Origin: Terfezia claveryi
Lineage: Eukaryota; Ascomycota; Pezizomycetes; Pezizales; Pezizaceae
Length of the DNA stretch: 64,000 nt
NCBI GenBank assembly: GCA_015179025.1
Contig: WHUX01000253.1
Span: 1 to 64,000 of the forward strand
Direction of reading: 5' to 3'
Part shown: positions 21,508 to 33,689 of the stretch, piece after piece
How the letters are laid out: each line of letters begins with the position of its first letter
How positions within the stretch are numbered: position 1 is the first letter of the stretch
The notes under the pieces: generated by a model
Told to the model about the DNA's origin: nothing
The model's database searches: none
What the model saw: only the letters and a program-made list of their open reading frames with translations
Translations under genes and position numbers: made by a program

Positions 21508-22463
21508 TCACTGACACTAGCAAGGGACCTGCCCTAGGTCATTTGTCACTGTCTGCTTTTTCTATTTCTGCGTTATCTGTTGATGAGTCCTGCTTGTTTA
21601 GTTAGTACTTTATTGTATCTATCTCCATCAAGATTAATGATAGAACAATCACCATGTCAGCATTGATAGATTGCAGAGCTTCAAGAATTGCATTCATTGA
21701 TCAGGCCTTTGTCAGCAAACTCTTCATACCTACGTCCAAGCTCAAGACCTCCTGTGTTCTAAATATTATCGATGGACGACCTATTTCCTCTGGGGCTATT
21801 ACTGATCTTACTTGCTTCCTAGCCATGGTAGGGGACCACCAAGAAAACCTCCTACTCTTCATCACTAAACTTAAATATCCCATTGTTTTGGGCATCCCTT
21901 GGCTCAGAATGCATAATGTATCGGTCAGTTTTGGCTCCTATACCCTACAGTTCAACAGTAACTTCTGCAAAAGGCACTGTGGAAGTCCGAAAGCTATGGT
22001 AACTAGACTGTATATACTACCACCTCCCATAAACCACCCAACTCAGGTAGTACACCAAACCGAGAATCTTGATACTATTTTCTCTCCAACTCCCCCTGCC
22101 CCCTCTATTCCTCCAGTTCCCCCTGTTTCCCCTATTCACCCTCCCCCAAAGCCCCTGAATATTAGCTTTGTTAGGGCAAAGGCTTTCGCTTACCTCACTA
22201 GGAGACACAAGCTGAAGGCACATACCCTTTGCATATATGAAGTAAACCTGGAAATTAATAAAACAAGGTCAATGGAGGAATGGAAGACCATAGTTCTAGA
22301 TGAGTACTACAAATTCATCAACTTGTTCTCAGAGAAGGCTGCGAAGAAGCTCGAACCTTACCGACCATATGACCATACGATTCCGCTAATAGAAGGTGAA
22401 AACCCTCCCTATGGGCCCCTCTATGGAATGTCGCAGATAGAACTGGAAGCCTTGAAAAGGTAG
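21508..22463 (+). pseudogene. GypB protease and linker
   Basis: Frame open from 21654 to 22463: SALIDCRASRIAFIDQAF (active-site G changed to R), KYPIVLGIPWLRMHNVSVSF, a proline-rich linker (PPAPSIPPVPPVSPIHPPP) in frame with the RT N-terminus (FAYLTRRHKLKAHTL). This copy shows that protease and RT are normally one frame in the family. Confidence 0.85.
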
Positions 22464-23770
22464 TTAGAGGAAAACCTCAACAAGAGCTTCATTCGCCATA
22501 GCTCCTCTCCAGTGGGTACCTCTGTGCTATTCGTAAAGAAGTCGGACAGCTCACTTAAGTTGTATATAGATTATCGTAGCCTGAATGAGATAACAGTTAA
22601 AAATAAGTATCCCTTGCCTCTAATCCAAGAGACATTGGCTAGGCTTTCTAAAGTAAAGTAGTTTACCAAATTGGATCTAAGGGGGGCTTACAATCTAGTA
22701 CGAATTGCAGAGGGGGAGGAGTAGAAAACTGCCTTCCAGACATGTTACGGCCATTTCGAGTACAATGTCATGCCCCTTAGCTTAACCAACGCCTCGGCTT
22801 CTGTCCAGTACTTTATCAATGATACCTTAAGGGACTTCCAGGATGTGTTCTGTACTGCTTACCTGGACGATATTCTTATATACTTGGACACTCTAGTGGA
22901 ACACAAGATCCATGTCCGACAAGTCTTGGAAAAGCTGGAAAAACTGGGCTGTATCTTAAGCCAGAAAAGTGCAATTCCATATAAGGAGATGAAGTACCTG
23001 GGCTTGATAATAACCAATGAGGGCATTGGAATGGACCTCACTAAGGTTGTGGCAATTAGGAATAGGAGACTCCGACCAACCTCAAAGATGTATAAGCCTT
23101 CCTAGGATTCGCCAACTTTTACCGCCGGTTCATCCTAGGTTACTCGAGAATCTGGTACCTCTAACGGCCCTGACCAAGATGAAGGTGGAAGCTGGCTCAC
23201 TCCCGATAATGAAAACGAGAGTGGAAGCTGGCTCACCCCTAACGATGAAGAAGGCCTTCCAATTGCAATGGAATCTGGCAGTCCAGCTGGCCTTCAAAAC
23301 CTCAAGAAGGCCTTCTGCTCAGTGCCAATCCTAGCCCACTTTGACCCTAATCGAGAATGCATTGTCGAAACTGATATATCTGACTACGTCTCTGCTGGAA
23401 TACTGTCCTAAAATGATGATAATAGTATCCTCGATCCAGTGGCTTACTTCTCCAAAAAGTACTCCCTAGCGGAGTGTAATTATGAGATCTATGACAAAGA
23501 ATTAATAGCCATCATAAGGGCATTCGAGGAATGGAGACCACACCTGGAATTGGTAAAGGGGGTTATCGAGGTTCTCTCTGACCATAAGAACCTGGTGTAC
23601 TTCCCAACCACCAAATTGCTAAACTGCCGACAGGCTAGATAGTTGGAGTTCCTCTCTCGATTTAACTTCAAGATAAGGTATTGGGCTGGAAAGGCTGGGG
23701 GCAAGCCAGATGCACTGACCAGGAGATCAAGAGATCTCCTAAAGGGGGAGATGAAAGGCTGAAGTACTAG
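22464..23770 (+). pseudogene. GypB RT and RNase H
   Basis: RT motifs retain order: SVLFVKKSD..., [31 protein letters not shown] near 22858; RNase [21 protein letters not shown] and SDHKNLVYF. Tryptophan codons are often TAG (AK*FTKLDL, EE*KTAF). A ~60-bp partial duplication (MKVEAGSLPIMKTRVEAGS) lies at about 23180-23240. Inactive. Confidence 0.85.
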
Positions 23771-25565
23771 AATCAGGTGGTACTGAAACCTGAAAATCTC
23801 GACCTGGTGGCCAATATCCTTGCTGGAGTGGACCTCCTTTGGCAAGTATGGCAGGCATATATGGAGGACCCCTTGGTAAAAGATATAATGGCCACAGTAG
23901 AATCTAAACAGCATCGCTACATAAAGATTTCCCTTACAGAATGCTCGATCTAGGATGAGCTCCTCTACCACCTAGACTACCTCTACATTCCTATAGACGA
24001 CAAGCTCCACCTAAGGTTAATTAAGGAGCACAATGATACCTTAGCTGTAGGTCACCCTGGAGTTGCTAAAATGTTAGAACTACTAGCCAGACAATACACA
24101 TAAATTGACCAGTGGAAGGAGGTAGAATGGTACATGCGAAACTGCCATATCTGCAAGCATGCAAAACCTACTCGTCATGCTCCATATGGGACCCTAAAGC
24201 CTCTGGAGATTCCGAATCAACCTTGGCAACACCTGACCATGGATTTCGTGACTGGGTTGCCAGAAGATTCAGGGTTTAATGCTATTCTTATGGTAGTGGA
24301 CCGACTGACTAAGATGCAGTACGTTATACCCTGTTGAGATACCTGCTTTACCCAAGAATTAGCCAACCTCCACCTCAAAACTGTATTCCACTACTATGGC
24401 CTTCCTAAATCAATTGTCTCCGACCATGGCCCCTAGTTCACATCCAATTTCTGGAAGGTATTTTGTGGCTACTAGGAATTGAAGTGCACCTCTCTACAGC
24501 ATATCACCCTCAAAGTGATGGCCAATTGGAATGAATGAATGCTATCATGTAGTAGTACCTGCGGACCTATATCAACTATTAGCAGAACAACTAGGTATCT
24601 TTATTAGCGACCTGTGAATTCGCAGCTAACAACTAGTTCTCAGAGTAGCTGAAAACGTCACCATTCCTGGCCAATTATAGCTGGCACCCTTGGTTCATAG
24701 ACTCTCTAGCACCTCCACGAAAAGCTAAGGAGAATGCCCCAGCCAAGGAGAATACCCCAGCCAAGGAGTTCGCTACAGAGATTGCTGAACTCCACTCTAC
24801 TCTAAAGGCTGAGTTAGGGTATGCTCAAGCCAAACAAGTAGAGTATGCTAATGAGTCTAGGTTGCCAGCTCCCAAGTACGAGCCAGGAGACTAGGTATAG
24901 TAATTCAGTAGGCATTTCCAGACGGAATGGCCGTCCCGCAAGCTTGACTACAAGTTCCTAGGCCCATTCAAGGTGGTGGTGTCTGTGGGCACCCATGCTT
25001 ATCGATTGAGGTTTCCCAAGGACATCAAACGCCACCTGGTTGTACATGTATCGGAAATTGAGCCAGTACATCAGGAAAGAAAATAGTTTGTCTCCAGTGT
25101 CTCTAGAGACAGTAATGCCACTGGAGACAAGATGTGTCTCCACGATTGGCAGAATGTCTCCTGGTGTCTCCTGGAGACACTGGGAGACACTAGGAGACAT
25201 ATAGGAGACACTCAGGAGATTCCCAGGAGACACAAAAGACACAAAAGATACAAGAGACAACCATGTCTCCTGGAGACACCACCTAGCGTCCCGATGCCAC
25301 TTTTTTCTTGCTGATGTAGCAGATGATCCCCTCCTAGGGCAGAAGCACTCCCCTCCCCCTCCAGTAGTAATCAAAGGTGAAGAAGAGTGGGAGGTCAAAG
25401 AGGTATTAGACTCAAGGAAGAGATACAGTCATCTGCAATACAAGGTTAAATAGGTAGGGGACGAGGAGGCTAGCTAGCAACTAGCTGGAGACCTAGAAAA
25501 TGCTCAGGAACTGGTCACCCTGTTCCATCAATGATACTCGAGAAAGCCTCGTCCAGCCGAATAAT
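23771..25565 (+). pseudogene. GypB integrase and chromodomain
   Basis: HHCC finger (CHICKHAKPTRH at 24154-24180), core with TMDFVTGLPEDSGFN, then broken SDHGP* and YHPQSDGQLE, barrel region to HVSEIEP, MITE at 25069, and chromodomain EEWEVKEVLDSRKRYSHLQY then DLENAQELVTLFHQ to a TAA at 25561-25563. Multiple TAG codons. Confidence 0.85.
25069..25316 (+). mobile_element. MITE copy 4 in GypB pol
   Basis: Least mutated copy: CATCAGGAAAGAAAATAG ... TTTTTTCTTGCTGATG, TA at 25067-25068 and 25317-25318. Removing it and one TA joins HVSEIEP to the ADDPL-like coding sequence seen in A1, proving insertion at a TA. It contains a central palindrome (about 25157-25191) around TCTCCTGGAGA. Confidence 0.9.
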
Positions 25566-25696
25566 GTTTTGTCTTTTTTGTCTTTGTTATGGTCGTCAAT
25601 ATGGAGTTGGTTGTTATTTTGTTAATTTTTGGTTGTTTTTACTGTTGCACCCAGGCCTCCATGTTGCTAAAGCTCTTGCCTAAAAGGGGTGGATAG

Positions 25697-26260
25697 TATA
25701 ACAACCGTCTTCCTCTGGCCTTCGGGTTGTCATTGTCTAGCGTTCTTCATTGTTGTTATTGTCAGAAAGTCTATTATGTCAGTATGTATATATAGCCCCG
25801 GCTCTCACACTCTTGTTGGATCTCCATCCAACGTCTTGTATACCTAATACAGGACCTTGCTTCTCCCAGTGCTAGTGCACCTCCCTTGTACACATCCTTG
25901 TCTCATACAAACAACTCTGTAGTATAGCTGCCTCCCTCCAACATATGAGGCAACTACTTCTATGTGTCTCTTGTCCTTGCCTCTTGCCCCTAGCCCTTGC
26001 CCCATCCCAGCCTTCCCCTGATCACACACATGGCGTTTCTATATGTGTCTTGCCCTAGCCCCTGCCTTCTGAACATCCTGCCCCCTGTGATATTGTCCAT
26101 GACATCTGTGACAGGTATCTATAACAGGTGTCCATGGAGGTGTCCGTGACAAGCCTAGTTTTCCTAGTCATACATGTAGTGCTCCTACATGTGTCTCACC
26201 TCGTCCCTGTCTTCGCCCCGGCATACCCTTAGTCACCTTGTCCTCAGAGCCCCCATCATA
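25697..26260 (+). repeat. GypB 3' LTR
   Basis: Starts TATAACAACC (TG to TA) after the purine-rich AAAAGGGGTGGATAG, ends CCATCATA. 564 bp. Empty-site counterpart of the MITE-bearing left LTR. Confidence 0.88.
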
Positions 26261-26361
26261 TTTTGAGTGATAATAGCATAGTATTAGAATGGTTATAAAC
26301 CTATATTTTAACTCATCAAAGACCTGTTGACACTACTATACCTAGTTCTAAGAAACCCTAT
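26261..26361 (-). pseudogene. gypsy C remnant, RT/RNase H junction (upstream part)
   Basis: Minus strand reads CQQVFDELKYRFITILIL then CYYHSKGRKM, which joins to KTDISN at 19505 once GypB is removed. This corresponds to the xxQxAFDELKxRFTxAPIL lead-in to gypsy RNase H. Cut on its right by D1. Confidence 0.75.
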
Positions 26362-26993
26362 TGTAATGAATGGTACTAGACAGTATTCATTTGGTACTAT
26401 TTATACAATCTATATCCATAGATATAGACCTTTGTATATTTTAGTTCTGCTGAGGTAAGACCTCAGAAGAGTAGGAAGATTACTATATAGGATATTCTGC
26501 TAGAGAATAGTAATTACCTAGTGTAATCTATCTTATATGAATTTATGCTATTTAAGTTATATAATCTTGATCTGATTAGAATATAGGCTTGCTTGCTCTG
26601 TTCTGTGCTTCTCTTATTTCTTGTAGATTCTAGAAGGAATCTGGTAGCCTATTTATACTCTTATAAGATCTAATGATTAAGAAAATAAATACAATAAAGG
26701 GTGGTACACCAAAAGGTAGTACACTATATAAAAGAGGTCATATGGCTATAGTAATGAGTTACATGATCTAAACAATTGTCAAGTGGCTATACTAAAGGTA
26801 TGCTCATATAGCAAGTTCCATGGAGTTTTCTATAGTAAACTCCAAATACTATAAATGTTTATAAAGTAGTAGTTAGTAGTAGAAGGCTAGTCCTTCAACT
26901 GAGAGGCTTAGTTATATAATATAGTAGTAATATAGGAAATACAAAAGTATATAATCAATTATATAAGCAATAAAACAAATGTTCTCTATTAAG
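26362..26993 (-). repeat. D1 3' LTR
   Basis: TGTAATGAATGGTACTAGAC ... CTCTATTAAG, followed by the complement of the polypurine tract (CTTCCTTATATAG). Aligned with six other D-type LTRs in the window. Confidence 0.9.
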
Positions 26994-28458
26994 CTTCCTT
27001 ATATAGAAAGATTTCCTATCCTTATATTTTTCACTCTGCTAAATTGGTTTCTATATGTCCTAAGATTTGATGTATTATTAATATGAATATCCTAAATATT
27101 TCCTTGACTTATAATTCTATCTCATTCTTATTGGATGAGAGCTTATATCTCATCTTTAGTTTATGGTTCTTATTCTCCTCTAGTTGTTTGATATCTCTTG
27201 AATATATCTTCTATACTTCCAGTTGTCTAGAAGATCTAGAGAATTTCTATAGTGATATCCATGGCATTTATCTAATAATCGTATTTAGGAGAATATTCTA
27301 ACCATCTGACCTCATATTGTTTTTCGCCAGTTCGAGGAGCTGTTCTGAATTCTAGTACCTTTTCAACTTCATAACAATCATCTTGAATTGGTTCTAGTTC
27401 TTAAGTTTGTCTATAAGAGAATTGAGTAGGATTATTTTTATGATAGGGTTTAAGTTTGCTAATATGAAAAGTATTATATATGATATGGAGGTTAGGTTGA
27501 CTGGATAGGTCTAGGCTATAGTTATTATGTTTCTGATTCCTAGAAACAATAGGAAAAGGGTCTAGCTATTTTAGTTTAGATGTTTGATAAGTTGATATTC
27601 TTTAAGGAAAGTATGACTTGCTGTCCAACTAAAAATTTGGTTGTATTAGGTTGTTATTTATTCACTTAAGATGCTTGTATCTTCTTGACATCATATAGGT
27701 TTTTAGACATAACCTTATGATATTCATTTGCTAGTATATATATATTAATAGGGTATGGAATAATTGATATACTAAAATATACATTTAATCCAAACAGTAT
27801 TGAATAGGGGCTATTTTACCTAGTGGTATTATATCTAGAGTTAATTTTCAACTATATCTCTAGTAGGTTCTGTAGCTAATTAAATCCTTTGATTTTACAG
27901 GCTCTTGCTACTTGTAGAATTTCTTTGTTCACAATTTCTAATTATCTATCTGTATATAAATAAAATGTAGTAGATAGTTCTAACTTGATTTTTTTATTCC
28001 TAGCCTAATCTGGAAAGTGCATTGACATAAAAAGAGTGTCATGATTAAAAACAATTCAAAAAGGGTATCTTATAGTCAGGACTATATGTGTATCAAAAGT
28101 AGAAGTATATTGTTCTGCGATGAAATTATCTAAAACAGGAATAAGAAACTTAAATCCTGATTGTCTATTAACAATTATCCAAAGTCATGAAATACAAACT
28201 ACATGATTTTCTTCTATAGGAATATTTAGGTACAAAATTGAACACTTAGTTAACACAGGTGCTAACTTAAGAAAATCTATTGATATGTCTGTCTATAGCC
28301 TACTTGGTATATGTTATAGAGTTACGAGTCTATGTGGCACCTTGTTGAAATACTTTGTCTCTTAATAAGTATTACAACTTCTGATATAGTTCTTAGTTGG
28401 TTCTGTAAAAGACTGGCAATCATATCGGTCAGTAAGATATTTTATTCTTTTTTTAATG
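26994..28458 (-). pseudogene. D1 chromodomain and integrase C-terminal half
   Basis: Collinear with 29141-30615 of D2: chromodomain region near 27310-27400, integrase barrel, and core pieces reading through stops. Ends at the D2 insertion point in the sequence ...TTTTTTTAATG. Confidence 0.85.
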
Positions 28459-29140
28459 TGTAATGAATGGTACTAGACAGTATTCATTTAGTACCATTTA
28501 TACATTCTATATCTATAGACATAGACGTTTGTATATTTCGGTTCTCCTAAGGTAAGACCTCAGAAGGGTAGGGAGATTACGATATAGGATATTCTTAGAG
28601 GGAACAGTAATTAACTGGTATAATCTATCTTATATGATTTATACTATCTAAGCTATATGATCTTGATCTGATCAGAATATAGGCTTGCTTGCTGCTGTAT
28701 GCTTGCTTCTTATTAGTTCTTGGTTGTTTTGGATTTCAGAGGGAATCCAACAGCCTATTTATACTCCTCTAAGATCTAATAACTAAGGAAATAAATACAA
28801 TAAAGGGTGGTATACTAGAAGATGGTGTGCAATATAAAGAGGGTTATATAGCTATAGTAATAAGTCACATACCATAAATGATTGTCATATAGCTATAGTA
28901 ATGAGTCACACGCCTTTAAATAGAGGTCACGTGGCCATAATGAGGGTGTCTTCATATGGCAAGTGCCATGAAACTTCCTATGACAAATACTGTATCCTAT
29001 GGATACTTATAAAGCAATAGAAAGTGGTAGAAGACTAGTCCTTCAACCGAGAGGCTTAGTTACATAATATAGTAGTAATATAGGAAATATAAAAGTATAT
29101 AAACAATTATATAAGCAATAAAATAATGTTCTCTATTAAA
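28459..29140 (-). repeat. D2 3' LTR
   Basis: 682 bp, TGTAATGAATGG ... CTCTATTAAA, next to CTTCCCCACATAG, the complement of the purine-rich CTATGTGGGGAAG that precedes the 3' LTR in D3. Confidence 0.93.
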
Positions 29141-30350
29141 CTTCCCCACATAGAAGAATTTCCTATCCTTACTTCTCTCACTCTGCTATAGTAGTTTTCA
29201 TATGTCCTAAGATTTAATAAATTGTTAATACATTAGCATTAACATGAATATCTTTAGTGTTTCCTTGACTCATAATTCTATCTCATTCTTATTGGATGAG
29301 AGCTTGAGTCTCATTTCTAGTTCGTAGTCCTTGTTTTCCTCTAGTTCTTTGACGTCTTTTGAATGTATCTTCCATACTTTCGGTCATCCAGAAGTCTTGA
29401 AGAATTTTGGTAGTAATTTCTTTGGCATTTACTTAGGAATCATGTTTAGAAGAGTATTCTAGCTATCTGACCTTATATTGTCTTTCTCCAGTTCGAGGAG
29501 CTGTTCTGAATTCTAATACCTTTTCAACTTCATAATGATCATCTTAAATTGGTCCTAGTTCCTGTGATTGTCTGTAAGGGAACTGAGTAGGATCGTTTTT
29601 ATAATTGGGTTTGAGTTTGCTGATATAAAAAGTATTATATATAAGTTGGAGGTCAGATTGACTACATAGGTCTAGGCTATAGTTATTGCGTTTTCAATTA
29701 CTAGAAATAATAGAAAATGGGCCTAGCCATTTTGGTTTAAGTTTTGGTAAGATGTTCGATAGGTTAATATTTTCTGAGGAAAGCATAACTTATTGTTCAA
29801 CTGAAAATTTGGCTGTATTGGGTAGTCGTTTGTTTGCTTGAGATGCTTGACTCTTCTTGGTATCATATAGGTTTTTAGATATTACCTCATGATATTCATT
29901 TGCTAGTACATATGCATTAATGAGGTATGGAAGTATCAATATGCTAAAATGTACATTAAATACAAATAGTATATAAAAGGAGCTATTCTATCTAGCAGTA
30001 TTATACCTAGAGTTAAGTTTCAACTATATCTCTGGTAGTTTTTATAGCCAATCAAATCCTTCAATTTTACAGGCTCTTGCTACTTGTAGAATTTCTTTGT
30101 TTATAATTTCTGATTGTCTATCTACACGTAGATGATATGCAGTAGATGGTTCCAACTTAATTTCTTTATTCCTAGCCCAATCTTGAAAGTGCATTAATAT
30201 AAAAAGAGTGTCACAATCAAAAACAATATAAAAAGGGTATCCTATAGTCGGGACTATATGAGTATCAAAAGTAGCAGTATATTGTTCTGCTGTAAAATTA
30301 ACTGAGACAGGAATAAGAAACTTGAATCCTGATTGTCTATCGACAATCAT
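29141..30350 (-). pseudogene. D2 integrase C-terminal half and chromodomain
   Basis: 30350-30042 is open: IVDRQSGFKFLIPVS, IVFDCDTLF (second catalytic D), STAYHLRVDRQSEIINKEI (catalytic E; G of DGQSE changed). The barrel follows with stops. The chromodomain at about 29560-29420 reads EVEKVLEFRTAPRTGERQYK. The tail is basic. Confidence 0.85.
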
Positions 30351-30356
30351 CCAAAG

Positions 30357-30788
30357 TCATAAAATACAAACTTTATGATCTTTTTCAACAGGAATATTTG
30401 GATACCAAATTGAATACTTAGTAAATACAGGTACTAACTTAAGAAAATCCATTGATATATCTGTCCATGGTCTGCTTGGTACACATAATAGGGTTACGAG
30501 TTCAAGTAGCGCTTTTTTGGAATACTTTGTCCATTGACAAGTATCATAACTTTTGATGTAGTCCTTAGTTGGTTCTGTAAAGGACTGGCAATTATATCGG
30601 TCAGTAAGATATTTTATCATTTTTTCAATGCCATCATAAGCGGTTGCTTTATATGCATCTTTAATAACTAATTTGAGATAGTTCTTACCTTCAATATTAA
30701 AGGTAGAGGGCAAAACTAATCTCCATTGTCCTTGTTGGTTCTTGACATACAAAAATCCATCTTTTTTTCTATGATCCTTACAGTTCAC
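30357..30788 (-). pseudogene. D2 integrase N-terminal finger and core start
   Basis: Open frame KDHRKKDGFLYVKNQQ, then the zinc-binding region. The HHCC residues are partly lost relative to D3 (DAYKATAYDGIEK for DAHEATAHGGIEK, but DTCQWTKYSKKA is kept). The first catalytic aspartate is in TDISMDFLKL. Stops after the KVCIL segment where D3 has a near-identical end. Confidence 0.85.
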
Positions 30789-30998
30789 AAACGTATTATA
30801 GTAGTTCTTTCAGATAGAATATACTCTTATATATGATTAATATACGGCTTTTATACCTGTACCTTAGTCAAGCCAATGTGTAATAAAGTAGTTCTTGTCA
30901 TCTTCCCATTCGTCACTAATGTGTTTCTCTTCAATCAGCTTGTTGAGGATCGGTTCGATCCTTCAGTTGAAGGCATTGAAGGTAGGTTTCTTTTCCTT

Positions 30999-32090
30999 GC
31001 ATATAGAAGCATTATATCCTAAGAACTTAAAGAAATCACAATGCTGTCTAGAGGTCTTGGTGTCTTGAATAAAGGAGTATGCCAGTTCTTCGTCAATGGC
31101 TACTCACTTTTTAGAACGAGCGGCAGTGTTGATTGGAATTGTATTACTGCTACTAGTGGTTACAACTTGTTGTTAAAGTGTATTCCATGGTTGTTGTGGG
31201 GCAACGGGACTATCCATAATCTCCTATTCCATTTGTCGGGTGCTTATTTGTTTGGTAGGGTTACTAAACTGAATGCTGGGTTAGAGAGAGGAGTGTGTCG
31301 GCTTATTGGTAATTTATCTTTTTACCTATTCTCTAATTTCTTAGATAGCTTCTTTGCTGCTGAGACCTTGAGGAGGTGGATATGCTGGTGTAGATGGATA
31401 TGCTAGTATTTGTTGTACTGGTGGTAGTTCCTTTCGAGACTCATTTGCAGATATGAAATGTGTAATACAAGATGTAAAGAATTCCTTCTCCTTCTTAAGA
31501 ACTGAAGCTAACAGGTCACAGTTCAGACTGCCATGTCTGTGGTAGTTACAGATCACGCATGTTTCGATAGTAAATATGTAGTTGTTCATGGTATAGGAAC
31601 TACCATGAGTTGGACTGTAGAAATCTTGGCAAAAGGACCAATATATCTTTTTGTGCTGTTGCCAATTGCTATAAGCTAGGTCAATAGCAATTTCCTTTGC
31701 TTTTTCGGGAGCGAGGGTGTTTTGTTGCATGTTTTCAGAAGAGGGAGACCTATATCTTAGTCCAAGAACTGTTAAAGGTTTGTTCTTGTTTATATTAGGT
31801 ACACAATCATACCTACTGAAAACTTCTTCTAGTATAGTAGATAAAGTCTCATTGTTTGAGGACTCTTCTTCCTTTATTATGTCATAATTCACTTTCTTCA
31901 TCCTAGATGCCCTCGAGGTATAGAGAGAAGATATGGTGTCCAAGTTCTTTGGCTCTTCCATGACATTTATTGAAGTCACAATCGATATACTTGAAATTAA
32001 CAGCTCTACAAGAAACTATATCATTCTGAGTAGAGGTTTCTAGTAAGTGGAAAGTTCTTACAGCGTTGGTAGAGATGTTGTAGTTGTAGG
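30999..32090 (-). pseudogene. D2 RNase H-integrase spacer with two zinc knuckles
   Basis: Region between RNase H (ends ...ADALSRKHKYL, ~32160) and the integrase finger, about 1.3 kb instead of the ~0.3 kb in family A. The 212-codon frame 31979-31341 is acidic at first (KEEESSNNETLSTILEEVF), then carries C-VI-C-NYHR-H-GSLN-C (31559-31518), followed by LKKEKEF and a proline-rich end (PPVQQ, AYPPPQ). A second motif at 31040-30999 reads C-DF-F-KFLG-Y-NASI-C, a degraded CCHC. Function unknown; zinc knuckles normally bind nucleic acid. Confidence 0.75.
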
Positions 32091-33474
32091 TATGGTTAGG
32101 AGGATCAATGCTGTTAGAGATATAATCGTTCTCTATAGTGGGAGTGTCCAAGTATTTATGCTTTCTTGATAGAGCATCTGCTATCAAATTTTTCTTTCCT
32201 GTAGTGTGCTGTATATCTGTATCAAATTCCATTAGGTAATCCTGCCATCACCTTAATTTCTGACTTGTAAGCGTTTGAGTATAGAAGGTTACTAATGGTT
32301 TATGGTTGGTAAGGATAGTGAACTTGTGACCTCTTAATTGTGCTTCAAAAAATTTTAATGAGTCAATAATCACTAATAATTCCTTTTAAAAGGTAGAATA
32401 ATTGAGTTGTACTAGATTAAATTTTCTAGAGTGGAAGCATGATAGTCTGATATACGTCAATGGTCCTTGACCTATCTATGATCCTAGTCCTATATTACTA
32501 GCATCACAAACTAAATATTTGAGTTTGATAGATTCATTATTCCTGGGTTTTATAACATGTGAGGAATTCACGAGTTCTTTAAGTTTTTTAAACCCTGTAT
32601 TATAAGTATTTGTTTATTCCTATTTTTTTGTTTTTCTTTGCAGTTCTGACAGGGTGCTTGCATACAACGCCAAGTCAGAAATAAATCTGCTGAGATAATT
32701 AACAATTCCAATGAATCCCCTAAGATCCTTTTTTCTTGTAGGAGTTAGAAATGTTAATATAGTAGTCTTCTTCTTTGGGTCTATATGTAATCCATCTGAT
32801 ATCAAAACATGTCCTAAGATTTCCAATCTTGGAGTAAAAAACTGGCATTTGCTTTCTTTGAGATAGAATTTGTCATCCTGTAGACATTGAAGTACTTTCT
32901 TCTGTAATTCTATATGTTCTTCATATGTTTTGGAGAATATAATAATGTTATCAATAAAGATAATTAAATTTTTATAGACCATGTCCTTAAGAATTTCATG
33001 CTTAATACGAACCATAGTAGCTAGTATGTTAAGATCCTCTTGTTATATAACTCTACTTCTAAAATATCTCATGTAATATAAAAAGGTAGAGTGTTACTTA
33101 GATTCTTTATTATTCCTAATATTAAAAAATCTGTTAGCTAAGTCAAGCTTAGTCCAAATGGGATTCTCCGCTACTAGTTCAATTGCTTCATTAATATCTA
33201 GTAATAGGGTATGGTCTAATTTAATAGCTAGATTGTAGTCTCGACCGTTATTGACATATCTAGCTTCTTCCAGTTTATCTTGTTTAGGGATAGTGAACAT
33301 GACTATAGCATTTGTGTTATTTTCTACTCTATATATACAACCTGATGCTTCTTCTTTGACTAATTTGTTATGGATTTGTTGTCTAAATTGATGTCCTGAA
33401 GGTTGCCACTTTGGTATCCAAATAGCTCCTGCTTTTAGTTTGATAAAGTGATAAATCTTTCTTAGTGGTGGCAA
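32090..33474 (-). pseudogene. D2 reverse transcriptase and RNase H
   Basis: RT N-terminal part 33474-33094 (PPLRKIYHFIKLKAGAIWIP, fingers, KLDLANRFFNI) and palm/thumb 33015-32620. The catalytic box reads IFIDNIIIFS, with the second aspartate changed to N. RNase H is readable through stops with a final IADALSRK at ~32170. The connection matches DPKKKTTILTFLTPTRKKDL. Confidence 0.85.
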
Positions 33475-33689
33475 TTCCCATAGAATTGTCTTGGGAAATA
33501 ATAAAGGAAACTCTATTACAGAGTTGAATTGTTTCTATACTATAGAAACAGCTGTCATGAGTTTTCTTTCTGAATTGGTATTTTCCATATCACTAATATT
33601 TTCCCAATTATCTAGTTCACTATAATCTGTAACAGATTCACAGCTGACCTATATATACCCTGATCTTATACCATTCGCCATAGTTCTAG

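Larger units (their letters stand above)
19511..26260 (+). mobile_element. Ty3/gypsy chromovirus GypB, RIP-mutated relative of A1
   Basis: Plus-strand element with LTRs 19511-20327 (enlarged by a MITE) and 25697-26260. TSD TTCTG (19506-19510) versus TTTTG (26261-26265), one C to T apart. Its protein remnants align end to end with A1, including the DCxAS protease and chromodomain, but dozens of TGG/CAG/CAA codons are now TAG/TAA. It interrupts the RNase H of gypsy C. Two MITEs (19600-19847, 25069-25316) inserted later. Confidence 0.93.

Noticed and set aside
30930..30970. GGATCGGTTCGATCC as a tRNA T-arm
   Set aside because: It is a palindromic stretch inside the D2 coding remnant; no acceptor or anticodon arms can be placed around it.
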